Below are positions 24,254-33,071 of a DNA stretch of 64,000 bases, piece by piece. The notes beneath the pieces are model-generated. The model saw only the letters and a program-made list of their open reading frames with translations, was not told where the DNA came from and searched no databases. Every line of letters starts with the position of its first letter. The first letter of the stretch is position 1. The stretch covers positions 1 through 64,000 of the forward strand of contig CAJTTO010000003.1 in the NCBI GenBank assembly GCA_910579275.1, given 5' to 3'. Position numbers and translations under genes: made by a program. This DNA comes from an uncultured Lachnospiraceae bacterium. GTDB lineage: Bacteria; Bacillota; Clostridia; Lachnospirales; Lachnospiraceae.

Positions 24254-25282
24254 CTATTTTTGTTTTTCCAACGGATAATGGCACGCTACCATATGATTAT
24301 TCCCCATATCGGTCATCAAAGGCACTTCCTGTTTGCACTTTTCCTGACACCTATAACATCTTGTGTGGAATTTGCATCCTGTCGGCGGATTAACCGGGCT
24401 GGGGATATCGCCTTCCAACAGGATTCTGTCACGCTTCTTGTCATTCACATCTGTTGTGGGGATTGCTGACAGCAGCGCATTCGTATATGGATGCAGCGTC
24501 CGCTCAAACAGCTCCTCCGTGCTTGCCAGTTCAACCAGATTCCCCAGATACATCACGCCGATTCGGTCACTGATATACTTTACAACGCTCAGGTCATGCG
24601 TAATAAACAAGTACGTAAGATGTTCCTGCTCCTTTAAATCCGACAGCAAATTCAGAATTTGTGACTGTATGGAAACATCCAGTGCCGATACCGCCTCGTC
24701 GCAAACGACAAAACGCGGCTTTAGCGCAAGGCTTCTCGCAATTCCGATTCTCTGGCGCTGACCGCCGGAAAACTGATGCGGATAGCGCCCAAACATATAG
24801 GTATCAAGACCACACTTTTTCATCACGTCCATGACATAATCACGAAGCGCCGTATCTCCCTTTTTATAAATGCCATGCGCCGTGAGTCCCTCACCAATAA
24901 TCTGCCCTGCCGTCATTTTAGGATTCAGCGAAGAATACGGATCCTGAAAAATCAGCTGCATTTCACGCCGCAGTGCACGCAGTTTCTCTGCAGGCTGCTC
25001 CTTTAAATTAATCATTTCCCCGTCTTTTTCAAAAAGGATGTCACCATGTGTCTGAGGGTAAAGCTGTAAAATGGTTCTGCCAAACGTGGATTTTCCACAC
25101 CCGGACTCCCCTACGAGTCCGAGCGTTTCCCCCTCATAAATATCCAGTGAAATTCCATCATTCGCTTTTACATACTTCTGTTCTTCACGAAAACTTGATT
25201 TTTTGACGGGAAAATATTGTTTGATGTCGCGGATGCTAATCAAAATTTTTTTATTTTCCGTTGCTTTATTTTCAGTCTGCAT
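24254..25282 (-). CDS. oppF: Oligopeptide ABC transporter ATPase OppF
   Basis: 342 residues: Walker A GESGCGKST (about 49-57), signature FSGGQRQRIGIARSLA, Walker B VVCDEAVSALD, and the C-terminal oligopeptide extension (SPVNPPTGCKFHTRCYRCQEKC, split here by reading) with a Cys cluster that in this family binds an Fe-S cluster. It powers peptide uptake together with OppD. The ATG at 25282 follows GGAGG at 5 bases and overlaps the end of oppD by 11 bases. Confidence 0.92.
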   Translation of the reverse strand: MQTENKATENKKILISIRDIKQYFPVKKSSFREEQKYVKANDGISLDIYEGETLGLVGESGCGKSTFGRTILQLYPQTHGDILFEKDGEMINLKEQPAEKLRALRREMQLIFQDPYSSLNPKMTAGQIIGEGLTAHGIYKKGDTALRDYVMDVMKKCGLDTYMFGRYPHQFSGGQRQRIGIARSLALKPRFVVCDEAVSALDVSIQSQILNLLSDLKEQEHLTYLFITHDLSVVKYISDRIGVMYLGNLVELASTEELFERTLHPYTNALLSAIPTTDVNDKKRDRILLEGDIPSPVNPPTGCKFHTRCYRCQEKCKQEVPLMTDMGNNHMVACHYPLEKQK

Positions 25283-26291
25283 GTTGTCCTCCATTCTGAA
25301 GGGGTGTTTCCTTCCTGACAGCCTTCTCCGCATAGAAACATCTTACCTGATGATTCGGTTCCACCTCAAGAAGCTCCGGTTCCTCCTCCATACACTTTTT
25401 CGTGCAATACTTACAGCGCGGTGCAAACTTACATCCTTTCGGCAGGTAAAGCGGGTTGGGCACTGCACCGTCAATCGGGTCAAGCCGGACTCCTTTCGGG
25501 GTATCCAGTCTTGGAATGGAAATCATCAGTCCCTCTGTATATGGATGAGAATACACGCCGTCCGTAAAGATTGTTTTTGCATCTGCCATCTCGACAACCT
25601 GTCCGCAATACATCACGGCAACCTTGTCCGCCATTTCATTAATGACACCGAGGTCATGCGTGATAAACAAAATCGCTGTTCCCATCTTTTCCTTCAAATC
25701 ATTCATCAGCTTCAAAATCTGTGCCTGAATGGTAACATCAAGCGCAGTGGTCGGCTCGTCTGCAATCAGAAGCTTTGGCTTGCACGCAAGCGCCATCGCA
25801 ATCATGACACGCTGCCGCATACCGCCAGAAAGCTGGAACGGATACTGCTTCGCCACACGCTCGGGATTCGGAATTTTGACTTCCGAAAGCATGTGCACCG
25901 CCTCCGCCTTTGCCTGTTTTTTTGTCATTCCCTGATGCACGCGGAATACTTCACCAATCTGTTTCTCTATCGTAAACACAGGATTGAGCGATGTCATCGG
26001 CTCCTGAAAAATAACAGATATTTCGTTTCCCCGGATTGCATACATCTCTTTCTGCGAGCAGTTTACTACATCCTTGCCGTTAAAGGTGATGGTACCGCCC
26101 TCAACATAGCCATTTCCATCCAGAAGCTTTAATATACTCATGGCAGAAACACTTTTTCCACTGCCGCTCTCACCTACAATCCCAAGCGTCTCGCCCGGCT
26201 CCAAAGAATAGGTGACATCATTGACTGCTTTTACCACACCGCGTTTCGTCTTAAAAAAAGTCCGCAGATGTTTCACTTCCAGTAAACTCAT
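25272..26291 (-). CDS. oppD: Oligopeptide ABC transporter ATPase OppD
   Basis: 339 residues: Walker A GESGSGKSV (near 37-45), signature LSGGMRQRVMIAMALA, Walker B LLIADEPTTALD and the family's C-terminal Cys cluster (GCKFAPRCKYCTKKC). It pairs with OppF to drive the OppB/OppC channel. It starts 8 bases after the end of oppC. Confidence 0.92.
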   Translation of the reverse strand: MSLLEVKHLRTFFKTKRGVVKAVNDVTYSLEPGETLGIVGESGSGKSVSAMSILKLLDGNGYVEGGTITFNGKDVVNCSQKEMYAIRGNEISVIFQEPMTSLNPVFTIEKQIGEVFRVHQGMTKKQAKAEAVHMLSEVKIPNPERVAKQYPFQLSGGMRQRVMIAMALACKPKLLIADEPTTALDVTIQAQILKLMNDLKEKMGTAILFITHDLGVINEMADKVAVMYCGQVVEMADAKTIFTDGVYSHPYTEGLMISIPRLDTPKGVRLDPIDGAVPNPLYLPKGCKFAPRCKYCTKKCMEEEPELLEVEPNHQVRCFYAEKAVRKETPLQNGGQHAD

Positions 26292-26299
26292 ACAATCAC

Positions 26300-28090
26300 C
26301 TACCTTTCCTTGGACTTAGGATCTACGGCATCCCGCAGACCGTCACCGATACAGTTAATACTAATCGTGCTGATAGCCAGAACGATAGACGGGAACACCC
26401 ATCTCCACCAGTACTTTTCAATAACCGTGGCATTTCTGGCACTGTTTAACATATTTCCCCATGTTGCGTTCGGCTCTGTTACACCAAAACCAATAAAGGA
26501 CAATGATGATTCCGTCAGCATACAGGTCGCGAAATCCAGTGTCGCGTTTACAATAATTACCGTGATAACGTTCGGTAAAATGTGGCGGAAAATAATTCCC
26601 AATTCTTTTACGCCAAGCGCCTTTGCCGCAGTGACAAACTCCTGCTCTCTTTCCGCCAAGACACTGCCTCGCACCAGTCTTGCGATACCAGGCCATGAAA
26701 GAAATCCCAGAATCACCATAATCATAATAATTCGCTGTGTCTCTGTAATACTGTTTCCGATAATTGCCGACAAGATAATGGCAAACGGCAAAAATGGCAA
26801 AGAAGACACGATTTCGGTCAGACGCATCATGATATTGTCGACCTTTCCGCCCTTATACCCTGACACACCGCCAACTACAACACCAATAATAGTGGAAATG
26901 ATAACGGCAATCGCACCAACTGTCATTGTCATACGCCCGCCTTTAAGCAGTCGCCGGAATACGTCACGTCCCAAATCGTCCGTTCCCATCACATATCCGT
27001 CAAGCCCCCAGCTGTACACAGCATTGCTCTCGCCAATCGCATAATTTCCATAGTATCCGGCGCTGATTTTTTTCACCGGTTCCTGAATTGACGGAACTTG
27101 ATTCTGTCCGAATGTGCCGTCTCCCCATGAGACAACGGAACCGTCATCAAGGAGAACCGTATAATGATATCGTCCACCCTCGATAGCCTTTACATGTCCC
27201 TGAATTTCCTCCGGAACATCACATGTCTTCTTGATATTATTTCCCCATGCATAAACACGACCATCCTCTGTAATCGCAGCTACACTCTCATCTGACATTG
27301 CCATATCGACCGCATGACCCGCCACGCCATCAGGAATCTTCGCGTATGATGTCGCCTTTTTTGTAAGCGGCACCACTTCCTTTGAATCGGTAAGCGCAAT
27401 AACAATATCATTGTTCGCATCAAATGACGTAATATGTCCCTGAACCCCCTCTGGGAATCTGATATCGACAATGTAACTGTTTCCCCAGCTGTAAAGTCTG
27501 CCCTTGTCCGTAAGTGCAAGGGACATCTGATAGCCTGCATAGACTTTCACGGGTTTCTCTCCCATGCGAAGCTCAACAGGAATCGCCTCTAGTCCCATAC
27601 GGTCATTGCCCCATGTAATCACTTCATCATTCTCATTTATGGCAAGAATATGGTCAAGTCCTGCCGACACCTGTGTCAGCTTTCCCATATCCTTTGGAAG
27701 CTTTTTCAGCTTGTCTGTCGGAAAATTCCCCCATTCATAGACATGCCCTTCGTTATCGATACCAACAGAAAATGTGCTTCCAAGACTAAGCTGTCCGGCA
27801 TCTGACGAAAGTGCCTTTGGTACTTTAAGCATACCAAATCCAGGGGACACATTTGACTGCGTTACATCTTGATAATACATATCTATCGGATAGAATATTG
27901 GCAGTATCATACAGCAGGCAAATATAAACAGGAAACAGAAAACACCTACCATGGCAATTTTATCCTTAATGAAACTGAAAAACACCATCTGTATCGGAGT
28001 CAGTACTGCTTCCTGTTCCTCTGACAACATACCGCCTACAAGCATTCGCTGTGTCGCTTTTGCCATAGTGGATTTCTTATTTTTTTTCAT
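26300..28090 (-). CDS. oppC: Oligopeptide ABC transporter permease OppC with inserted RCC1-like beta-propeller
   Basis: 596 residues, about twice the usual OppC (around 300). Residues 1-70 are the normal OppC start with the first membrane helix (about 45-68). Residues about 98-365 hold seven repeats of the RCC1 type, each ending in a strand such as GHVYEWGN, DEVITWGN, GRLYSWGN, GRVYAWGN, GSVVSWGD or NAVYSWGL; the fourth (KEVVPLT) is degenerate. The normal permease resumes at GTDDLGRD (370-376), with five more helices and the EAA loop (AAKALGVKELGIIFRHILPN). The insert replaces the first external loop, so the propeller should stand outside the membrane where the peptide-binding protein docks. 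Both halves are in one uninterrupted frame inside a normal oppABCDF operon. Confidence 0.93.
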   Translation of the reverse strand: MKKNKKSTMAKATQRMLVGGMLSEEQEAVLTPIQMVFFSFIKDKIAMVGVFCFLFIFACCMILPIFYPIDMYYQDVTQSNVSPGFGMLKVPKALSSDAGQLSLGSTFSVGIDNEGHVYEWGNFPTDKLKKLPKDMGKLTQVSAGLDHILAINENDEVITWGNDRMGLEAIPVELRMGEKPVKVYAGYQMSLALTDKGRLYSWGNSYIVDIRFPEGVQGHITSFDANNDIVIALTDSKEVVPLTKKATSYAKIPDGVAGHAVDMAMSDESVAAITEDGRVYAWGNNIKKTCDVPEEIQGHVKAIEGGRYHYTVLLDDGSVVSWGDGTFGQNQVPSIQEPVKKISAGYYGNYAIGESNAVYSWGLDGYVMGTDDLGRDVFRRLLKGGRMTMTVGAIAVIISTIIGVVVGGVSGYKGGKVDNIMMRLTEIVSSLPFLPFAIILSAIIGNSITETQRIIMIMVILGFLSWPGIARLVRGSVLAEREQEFVTAAKALGVKELGIIFRHILPNVITVIIVNATLDFATCMLTESSLSFIGFGVTEPNATWGNMLNSARNATVIEKYWWRWVFPSIVLAISTISINCIGDGLRDAVDPKSKER

Positions 28091-28109
28091 ATATACTTTC
28101 CACCTTTCC

Positions 28110-29093
28110 TTAGTTTTCCAGTTTCACCCTTGGATCCACAAGAGTATATGCAATGTCCATCAGAACATTTCCGGCAAGCGACAAAATAACATAAAACATC
28201 TGCATCGCAAGTACGACAGAGAAATCTCTCTGATTCAGTCCCGAAATCATCATCTTGCCAAGACCATCCCATACAAAGATCGTCTCGATTACAACAGATC
28301 CGCCAAACAATCCGATAAGCCACCATGTCGTCACGGTTACCACCGGTATCAATGCGTTGCGGAATGCGTGTACATAAATTACCACTTTTTCACGCAATCC
28401 TTTCGAGCGCGCCGTCCTAATATAATCCATGCGAAGCGCCTCAATCATAGAAGCCCTCACATAACGCGTGATACTTCCTATTCCCCCAACCGACATGACA
28501 AGAACAGGGAGTGCCATATGTTTTGCCATGTCTACAAACATCTCAAAATCAGTTCCCGTAAATCCTGCAGTCCTGACACCGCTAATCGGGAAAAGCGGAA
28601 TACGTATTGCAAATACATAGATGGCAAGCAGTGCAATGACGAAACTCGGTATACTGTATCCGACAATCGTCACAACCTGTACTACTTTATCTAAAATACT
28701 GTTTTTCTTAACCGCCGTGGTGATACCAAGGGGTATGGAAATCATAAATACCAGAATCATTGAAAATATATTTAAAAGCACCGTGTTGCGCATCGGCACA
28801 CCGATGACATCTTTCACAGGTCTCCTGTATTCAGTGGAATAGCCAAAATCACCCCTGAGCATATTGGTAATCCATTTCACGTACTGCACAGGAATGGGCT
28901 TGTCAAGTCCAAGCATCTCTCTCATATTATCATATTGCTGCTGATAAACTTCCGGCTTTATATTGCCCTGCAGCATCATCTTCACCGGATCGCCCGGCAT
29001 TGCCTTATAAATGGCAAACATTAAAATGGAAATGATAAAAAATACAAATATAATGTAAACCAATCTTTTTAATAAAAATCTTCCAGTCCGCAT
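28110..29093 (-). CDS. oppB: Oligopeptide ABC transporter permease OppB
   Basis: 327 residues with six membrane helices: the first at about 10-30, then the conserved external AMPGDPVKMML segment and the EAA loop TARSKGLREKVVIYVHAFRNALIP. Normal length for the family, unlike its partner OppC. AGGAGG lies before the ATG; a stem-loop and a 30-bp repeat separate it from oppA. Confidence 0.92.
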   Translation of the reverse strand: MRTGRFLLKRLVYIIFVFFIISILMFAIYKAMPGDPVKMMLQGNIKPEVYQQQYDNMREMLGLDKPIPVQYVKWITNMLRGDFGYSTEYRRPVKDVIGVPMRNTVLLNIFSMILVFMISIPLGITTAVKKNSILDKVVQVVTIVGYSIPSFVIALLAIYVFAIRIPLFPISGVRTAGFTGTDFEMFVDMAKHMALPVLVMSVGGIGSITRYVRASMIEALRMDYIRTARSKGLREKVVIYVHAFRNALIPVVTVTTWWLIGLFGGSVVIETIFVWDGLGKMMISGLNQRDFSVVLAMQMFYVILSLAGNVLMDIAYTLVDPRVKLEN

Positions 29094-29117
29094 ATTAGGA
29101 GTCCTCCTATTTTTATT

Positions 29118-29156
29118 AATAATAGGGAAGTACCATTTCCATACTTCCCTATTATC
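29118..29156 (-). other. Stem-loop between oppA and oppB
   Basis: AATAGGGAAGTA pairs with TACTTCCCTATT (12 bp). There is no clear U run after it on the minus strand, so it more likely stabilises the oppA message or tunes the oppA:oppB ratio than ends transcription outright. Confidence 0.6.
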
Positions 29157-29188
29157 ATTTTATGCTTAATGTGTAATGCCTTTTATTC

Positions 29189-29218
29189 GTAACAATTCAG
29201 CCTTCGGCTTTCTGTTAC
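29189..29218. mobile_element. Solo 30-bp family B end hairpin at the oppA stop codon
   Basis: GTAACAATTCAGCC then TTCGGCTTTCTGTTAC, identical in plan to the 30-bp end of the full family B elements. It is flanked by TTTTATTC (29181-29188) and CTTTATTC (29219-29226), an 8-bp direct repeat with one mismatch that spans the oppA stop codon. Confidence 0.7.
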
Positions 29219-29220
29219 CT

Positions 29221-31173
29221 TTATTCTTCTACCCATGCCTCAGTCACGGCAGCACTCCAATCCCAGATAGCCGAAGTATCCCAGTCATGAACCTTATTGG
29301 CATAAAAATCATGATACTCATTTGAGTAAAGAGGAACCACTGGCAGCTTCTCATTCCATGTTTTCTGGAATGTACGCCATGCATCAAGCCATGTCTCATT
29401 GTCGTCAAAAGGAATTGCCTTTAAAGCTACCGCTGACGCTTCAAGCTCCTCGTCTCTAATCCAGCTAGAGTTATAGCCGTTGCCCATCCACTTATCATCA
29501 CATGAATAATAGTACCACGGTGAATGCTGCAGAGAGAAACCTGTTGCAAGATTGTACATATTATATACAGTCTCACCCTGATGATCCATAGCTGTCAAAA
29601 GTGTCGGGAAATCTGTTGTGGTAGTCTTCAGCTCCATACCCGCTTCCTTCATTGCCTCCGGAAGCATTGTGCTGAGCAGTTCTGATACCGGGTTCTCATC
29701 AGTGCTGCACCACTGGATTTCAAGCGGCTTAAGCTCTCCATCTACTTCTTTGTAACGTGTTCCGTCGCCGTCTTTGTACTCGCCGCCATCCTTATTGAGT
29801 GTCCATCCGTCAGCTGCAAGCACTTCCTTTGCTTTTTCAATGTCTTTATCATAAGTATTTAAGTTCTCGTCAATCCAGTCTTTGGAATCAAGGTATTCCC
29901 ACTGTGCAAGTCCATACTCGCCATGAACTACAGTTGCATATCCTCCACTATACTGTCTTGCAAACTCATTTCTGTCAAGACAGTATGCGACTGCCTGACG
30001 TACACTCTGAGAGTCTGTCGGGAACTGTGAACAGTCAAAACGGAGCAGTCCGTATCCTGAACGGAAATATGTGTGCTTCTGTACAAGCCCTTCCTCTACA
30101 AGATCAAGTCCCGGTTCAATACCCTCTGCCTCGCCGATTTCAAATAACAGATCTACTGTTCCAGCCTTCAATTCGTTAATCTGTGTCTCGCTCTTTACAG
30201 TCTTGATAATCAACGTTTTGATCATCGGCTTAATTCCGGCATAATTGCCGACATAATTCTCATTTACCTCAAATGTACCCTGTCTGCTTGACGCATCATA
30301 GCTCACGAGCTTGTAAGGTCCACATGTTACCTGCGGATTATAACGGTAACCTGTGTCCGGATCACCAATTGTCTTTAACAGGACATCTGTTGTAAAATCT
30401 CCTGTAATCGCAGCACCTTCTTCTGAGTCTTCCATATCACAGCCAGGAGCAATGACTGCAATTGGTCTAGGTGTTACAGCTGCATAAGCAAGGTCATAAT
30501 GGTAAGGAAGCGCGTCTGCCTTGACTGTGACAGAGAATGTCTTGTCATCAATCAGATGCACACCCTTGAGTGCCTTTGTGTCACCGGCGTTGAATTCATC
30601 ATAGCCCTCCAAGTATGTATATCTCGTTGCACTGTAATTATCCACTCCCATCATTTCCGGTGAGGACTCAAGCAACATGGCAAATGCATAATCCTTTGCA
30701 GTGACAGCAGAGTTATCACTCCACGTAAGGCCATCATTTAATGTGATTGTGAATGTCTTCGTACCATCCTCGTTATCTGCTGTATTCAGATCTGAGACAA
30801 CCATAGGGTCGGTAATCCACTCGCCCTCTTTTGTCGTGACAACTGTAGTATAACCATGTAAAACATTCTCAGTTATCTTATAGTTTGTGGCGCTGCTGTT
30901 GTATACAGGATCATAAAAATCCTGCTCCAGATCTGTTATTGCACCGAGTACCAGCTGTCCCTGAGGCGTTGTAGGCCTCTCTCCGGCCTGTGTGCTGTCA
31001 GCCGCTTCTGTTGAAGGTTCCGCTACATCATCCGTTCCGGCAGATGTCTCTGTCTGAGCCTGCGGCGCTGCATCTTCGTTGTTTGTGACCGCACTTTCGT
31101 CACTGCCTCCACATGCTGTCAGTGAGACAAGCATTGAAGAAGCCAAAAGTACGGACAGTAACTTTCTTTTCAT
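29221..31173 (-). CDS. oppA: Oligopeptide ABC transporter substrate-binding lipoprotein OppA
   Basis: 650 residues, a family 5 extracellular solute-binding protein. The signal peptide ends in the lipobox LTAC with the acylated Cys at 21, followed by an acidic Ser/Thr/Glu-rich linker to about residue 75. The binding protein body includes LNDGLTWSDNSAVTAKDYAFA, which is typical of the family, and FDCSQFPTDSQSVRQAVAY. It captures peptides at the outer face of the membrane and delivers them to OppB/OppC. AAAGGAGG precedes the ATG. First gene of the opp operon. An OppA for dipeptides or another ligand cannot be excluded. Confidence 0.92.
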   Translation of the reverse strand: MKRKLLSVLLASSMLVSLTACGGSDESAVTNNEDAAPQAQTETSAGTDDVAEPSTEAADSTQAGERPTTPQGQLVLGAITDLEQDFYDPVYNSSATNYKITENVLHGYTTVVTTKEGEWITDPMVVSDLNTADNEDGTKTFTITLNDGLTWSDNSAVTAKDYAFAMLLESSPEMMGVDNYSATRYTYLEGYDEFNAGDTKALKGVHLIDDKTFSVTVKADALPYHYDLAYAAVTPRPIAVIAPGCDMEDSEEGAAITGDFTTDVLLKTIGDPDTGYRYNPQVTCGPYKLVSYDASSRQGTFEVNENYVGNYAGIKPMIKTLIIKTVKSETQINELKAGTVDLLFEIGEAEGIEPGLDLVEEGLVQKHTYFRSGYGLLRFDCSQFPTDSQSVRQAVAYCLDRNEFARQYSGGYATVVHGEYGLAQWEYLDSKDWIDENLNTYDKDIEKAKEVLAADGWTLNKDGGEYKDGDGTRYKEVDGELKPLEIQWCSTDENPVSELLSTMLPEAMKEAGMELKTTTTDFPTLLTAMDHQGETVYNMYNLATGFSLQHSPWYYYSCDDKWMGNGYNSSWIRDEELEASAVALKAIPFDDNETWLDAWRTFQKTWNEKLPVVPLYSNEYHDFYANKVHDWDTSAIWDWSAAVTEAWVEE

Positions 31174-31293
31174 AATGTTTCCTCCTTTAAGAAATTTTTA
31201 TGTAACTACTCTTGTCTTCATAGCTACTGTTTTGAATCTATATAAATACCAATCAAGGCATCTATACCAGTACTGCACTTATGTATGCATCTT

Positions 31294-31338
31294 TTAAAAA
31301 ATAAAAAGTGCACATGAACGCCTTTGTTCACTGCACTT
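31294..31338 (-). terminator. Intrinsic terminator in the oppA leader (attenuator candidate)
   Basis: On the minus strand AAGTGCAGTGAAC pairs with GTTCATGTGCACTT and is followed by a T-rich run (31294-31305). It lies between the oppA promoter (31404-31432) and the gene. A preceding perfect 11-bp hairpin (AATATAAGCAT/ATGCTTATATT, 31350-31390) fills most of the leader. Either a short leader RNA is made, or read-through is regulated. Confidence 0.75.
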
Positions 31339-31403
31339 ACTTACCATTTAATATAAGCATGTGCCCTTCATGCTAAAATATGCTTATATTTACGACATAT
31401 TTA

Positions 31404-31432
31404 ATTATACTTATAAACAAAACGTTTGTCAA
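31404..31432 (-). promoter_or_regulatory. Promoter upstream of oppA
   Basis: A perfect consensus promoter on the minus strand: TTGACA (31432-31427), 17 bases, TATAAT (31409-31404). Transcription would start near 31397, giving a leader of about 220 bases before oppA. Confidence 0.85.
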
Positions 31433-31548
31433 TAGTTTCAAACACTGTCATTTTTCGCATAATTATAATTACTTATCCCGCCTTTTCTGCTCTTTTATAC
31501 AGCACAATGCATAAAAGGACAGGATATCGCATAATAATACTTTTTAAT

Positions 31549-32226
31549 TTAAATATTTTCAATTTGCCAATCAATGGGTTCTACCCCATTCGCCTTGAGA
31601 AATTCATTTGCCTGACTAAAATGTCTGCATCCAAAAAAGCCGCGGTATGCAGATAAGGGACTTGGATGTGGTGCTTTTAAAATCAAATGCTTTGGATTCG
31701 TGAGCATCGGAATCTTACTCTGTGCAGGCTTTCCCCATAGCAGATATACAATCGGTCTGTCCTGCGCATTCACCGCCTGTATCACCGCATCCGTAAACTT
31801 TTCCCAGCCTTTTCCCTGATGGGAATTCGCCTGATGTGCCCGCACCGTGAGTACCGTATTCAGCAGCAGCACGCCCTGCTCTGCCCATTTTTTTAAATAC
31901 CCATTATTTGGAATACTACATCCCAAATCTTCATTCAGCTCTTTATAAATATTCTGCAAAGATGGCGGTATTTCAGGCTGGCTCGGAAGGACTGAGAAAC
32001 TAAGACCATGTGCCTGATTTACATTGTGATATGGATCCTGCCCCAGCAAAAGTACTTTTACCTTACTCAGGGGCGTAAAATGCATTGCATTAAATATATC
32101 GTCAGAAGGAGGATATACAACCACTTTGCTGTACTCATCTTTTACAAATTGATACAGCTCCTTGTAATAAGGTTTGTGGAATTCTTCCTGTACCGCTTCC
32201 AGCCAGTCATCTGTCAACATTGCCAT
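31549..32226 (-). CDS. ung: Uracil-DNA glycosylase
   Basis: 225 residues, family 1 UDG. The water-activating loop is GQDPYHN (near residue 62), and the minor-groove loop HPSPLSAYRGFFG lies near 185; LLLNTVLTVRAHQANSH is also conserved. It removes uracil from DNA at the start of base excision repair. Among three in-frame ATGs (32232, 32226, 32220), that at 32226 has AGGAG 8 bases upstream and is preferred. Confidence 0.93.
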   Translation of the reverse strand: MAMLTDDWLEAVQEEFHKPYYKELYQFVKDEYSKVVVYPPSDDIFNAMHFTPLSKVKVLLLGQDPYHNVNQAHGLSFSVLPSQPEIPPSLQNIYKELNEDLGCSIPNNGYLKKWAEQGVLLLNTVLTVRAHQANSHQGKGWEKFTDAVIQAVNAQDRPIVYLLWGKPAQSKIPMLTNPKHLILKAPHPSPLSAYRGFFGCRHFSQANEFLKANGVEPIDWQIENI

Positions 32227-32272
32227 AATCATCTCTCCTTTGTATAAAGACTTAACTTTGAACTGTTCTGTC

Positions 32273-33037
32273 TTAACAATTTCTTACCGAAATCCCTCTG
32301 TTTTCCAAATACGCCTTAACTTCCCTGATTTCCAGTTCTTTGAAATGAAACAACGAAGCCGCCAGCACTGCGTCCGCTTTGCCGTCAGCAAACGCATCAT
32401 AAAAATGTTCCAGCTTTCCTGCCCCGCCTGAGGCTATGACCGGAATGGACACGTTTTCCGAAACTGTTCTGGTAAGTTCAATATCATAACCGTTTTTCGT
32501 CCCGTCACAGTCCATACTGGTAAGAAGAATTTCCCCGGCTCCAAGCTGATTTGCCCTGACTGCCCACTCTACTGCATCAATGCCCATATCGACCCGGCCG
32601 CCGTTCTTATAAATATTCCATCCGCTTCCGTCTGCCCTTCTCTTTGCGTCAATTGCAACCACCACGCACTGACTGCCAAATTTGTCTGCCGCCGCACTGA
32701 TTAGTTCCGGATTCATAATGGCTGCACTGTTCACTGCAACCTTATCCGCCCCCTCACGCAGTATCGCTTTGAAATCATCCACTGTCCTAATACCACCGCC
32801 TACCGTAAATGGTATAAATACTTTTTCCGCCACCCGGCGCACCATATCAACCTTGGTAGCACGATTGTCTGAAGATGCTGTAATATCAAGAAAAACAACT
32901 TCGTCAGCTCCCGCCTTGTCATATGCCGCAGCAATCGCAACAGGATCTCCTGCATCAATCAGATTTACGAAATTTACGCCCTTTACAACCCGTCCGTTAT
33001 TTACATCCAGACATGGAATAATTCTTTTTGTAATCAT
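32273..33037 (-). CDS. hisF: Imidazole glycerol phosphate synthase cyclase subunit
   Basis: 254 residues, a (beta/alpha)8 barrel. Catalytic Asp11 is in IPCLDVNNG and the second Asp in VVAIDAKR (near 130); phosphate-binding loops are TVGGGIRT and IASGGAGK. With HisH it forms the glutamine amidotransferase complex that closes the imidazole ring and releases AICAR. HisH is encoded 34 bases upstream. The other his genes are not in the window. Confidence 0.94.
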   Translation of the reverse strand: MITKRIIPCLDVNNGRVVKGVNFVNLIDAGDPVAIAAAYDKAGADEVVFLDITASSDNRATKVDMVRRVAEKVFIPFTVGGGIRTVDDFKAILREGADKVAVNSAAIMNPELISAAADKFGSQCVVVAIDAKRRADGSGWNIYKNGGRVDMGIDAVEWAVRANQLGAGEILLTSMDCDGTKNGYDIELTRTVSENVSIPVIASGGAGKLEHFYDAFADGKADAVLAASLFHFKELEIREVKAYLENRGISVRNC

Positions 33038-33071
33038 TGCCTGCCACCCCTTTATCCGTTCCTGCGCTTTA

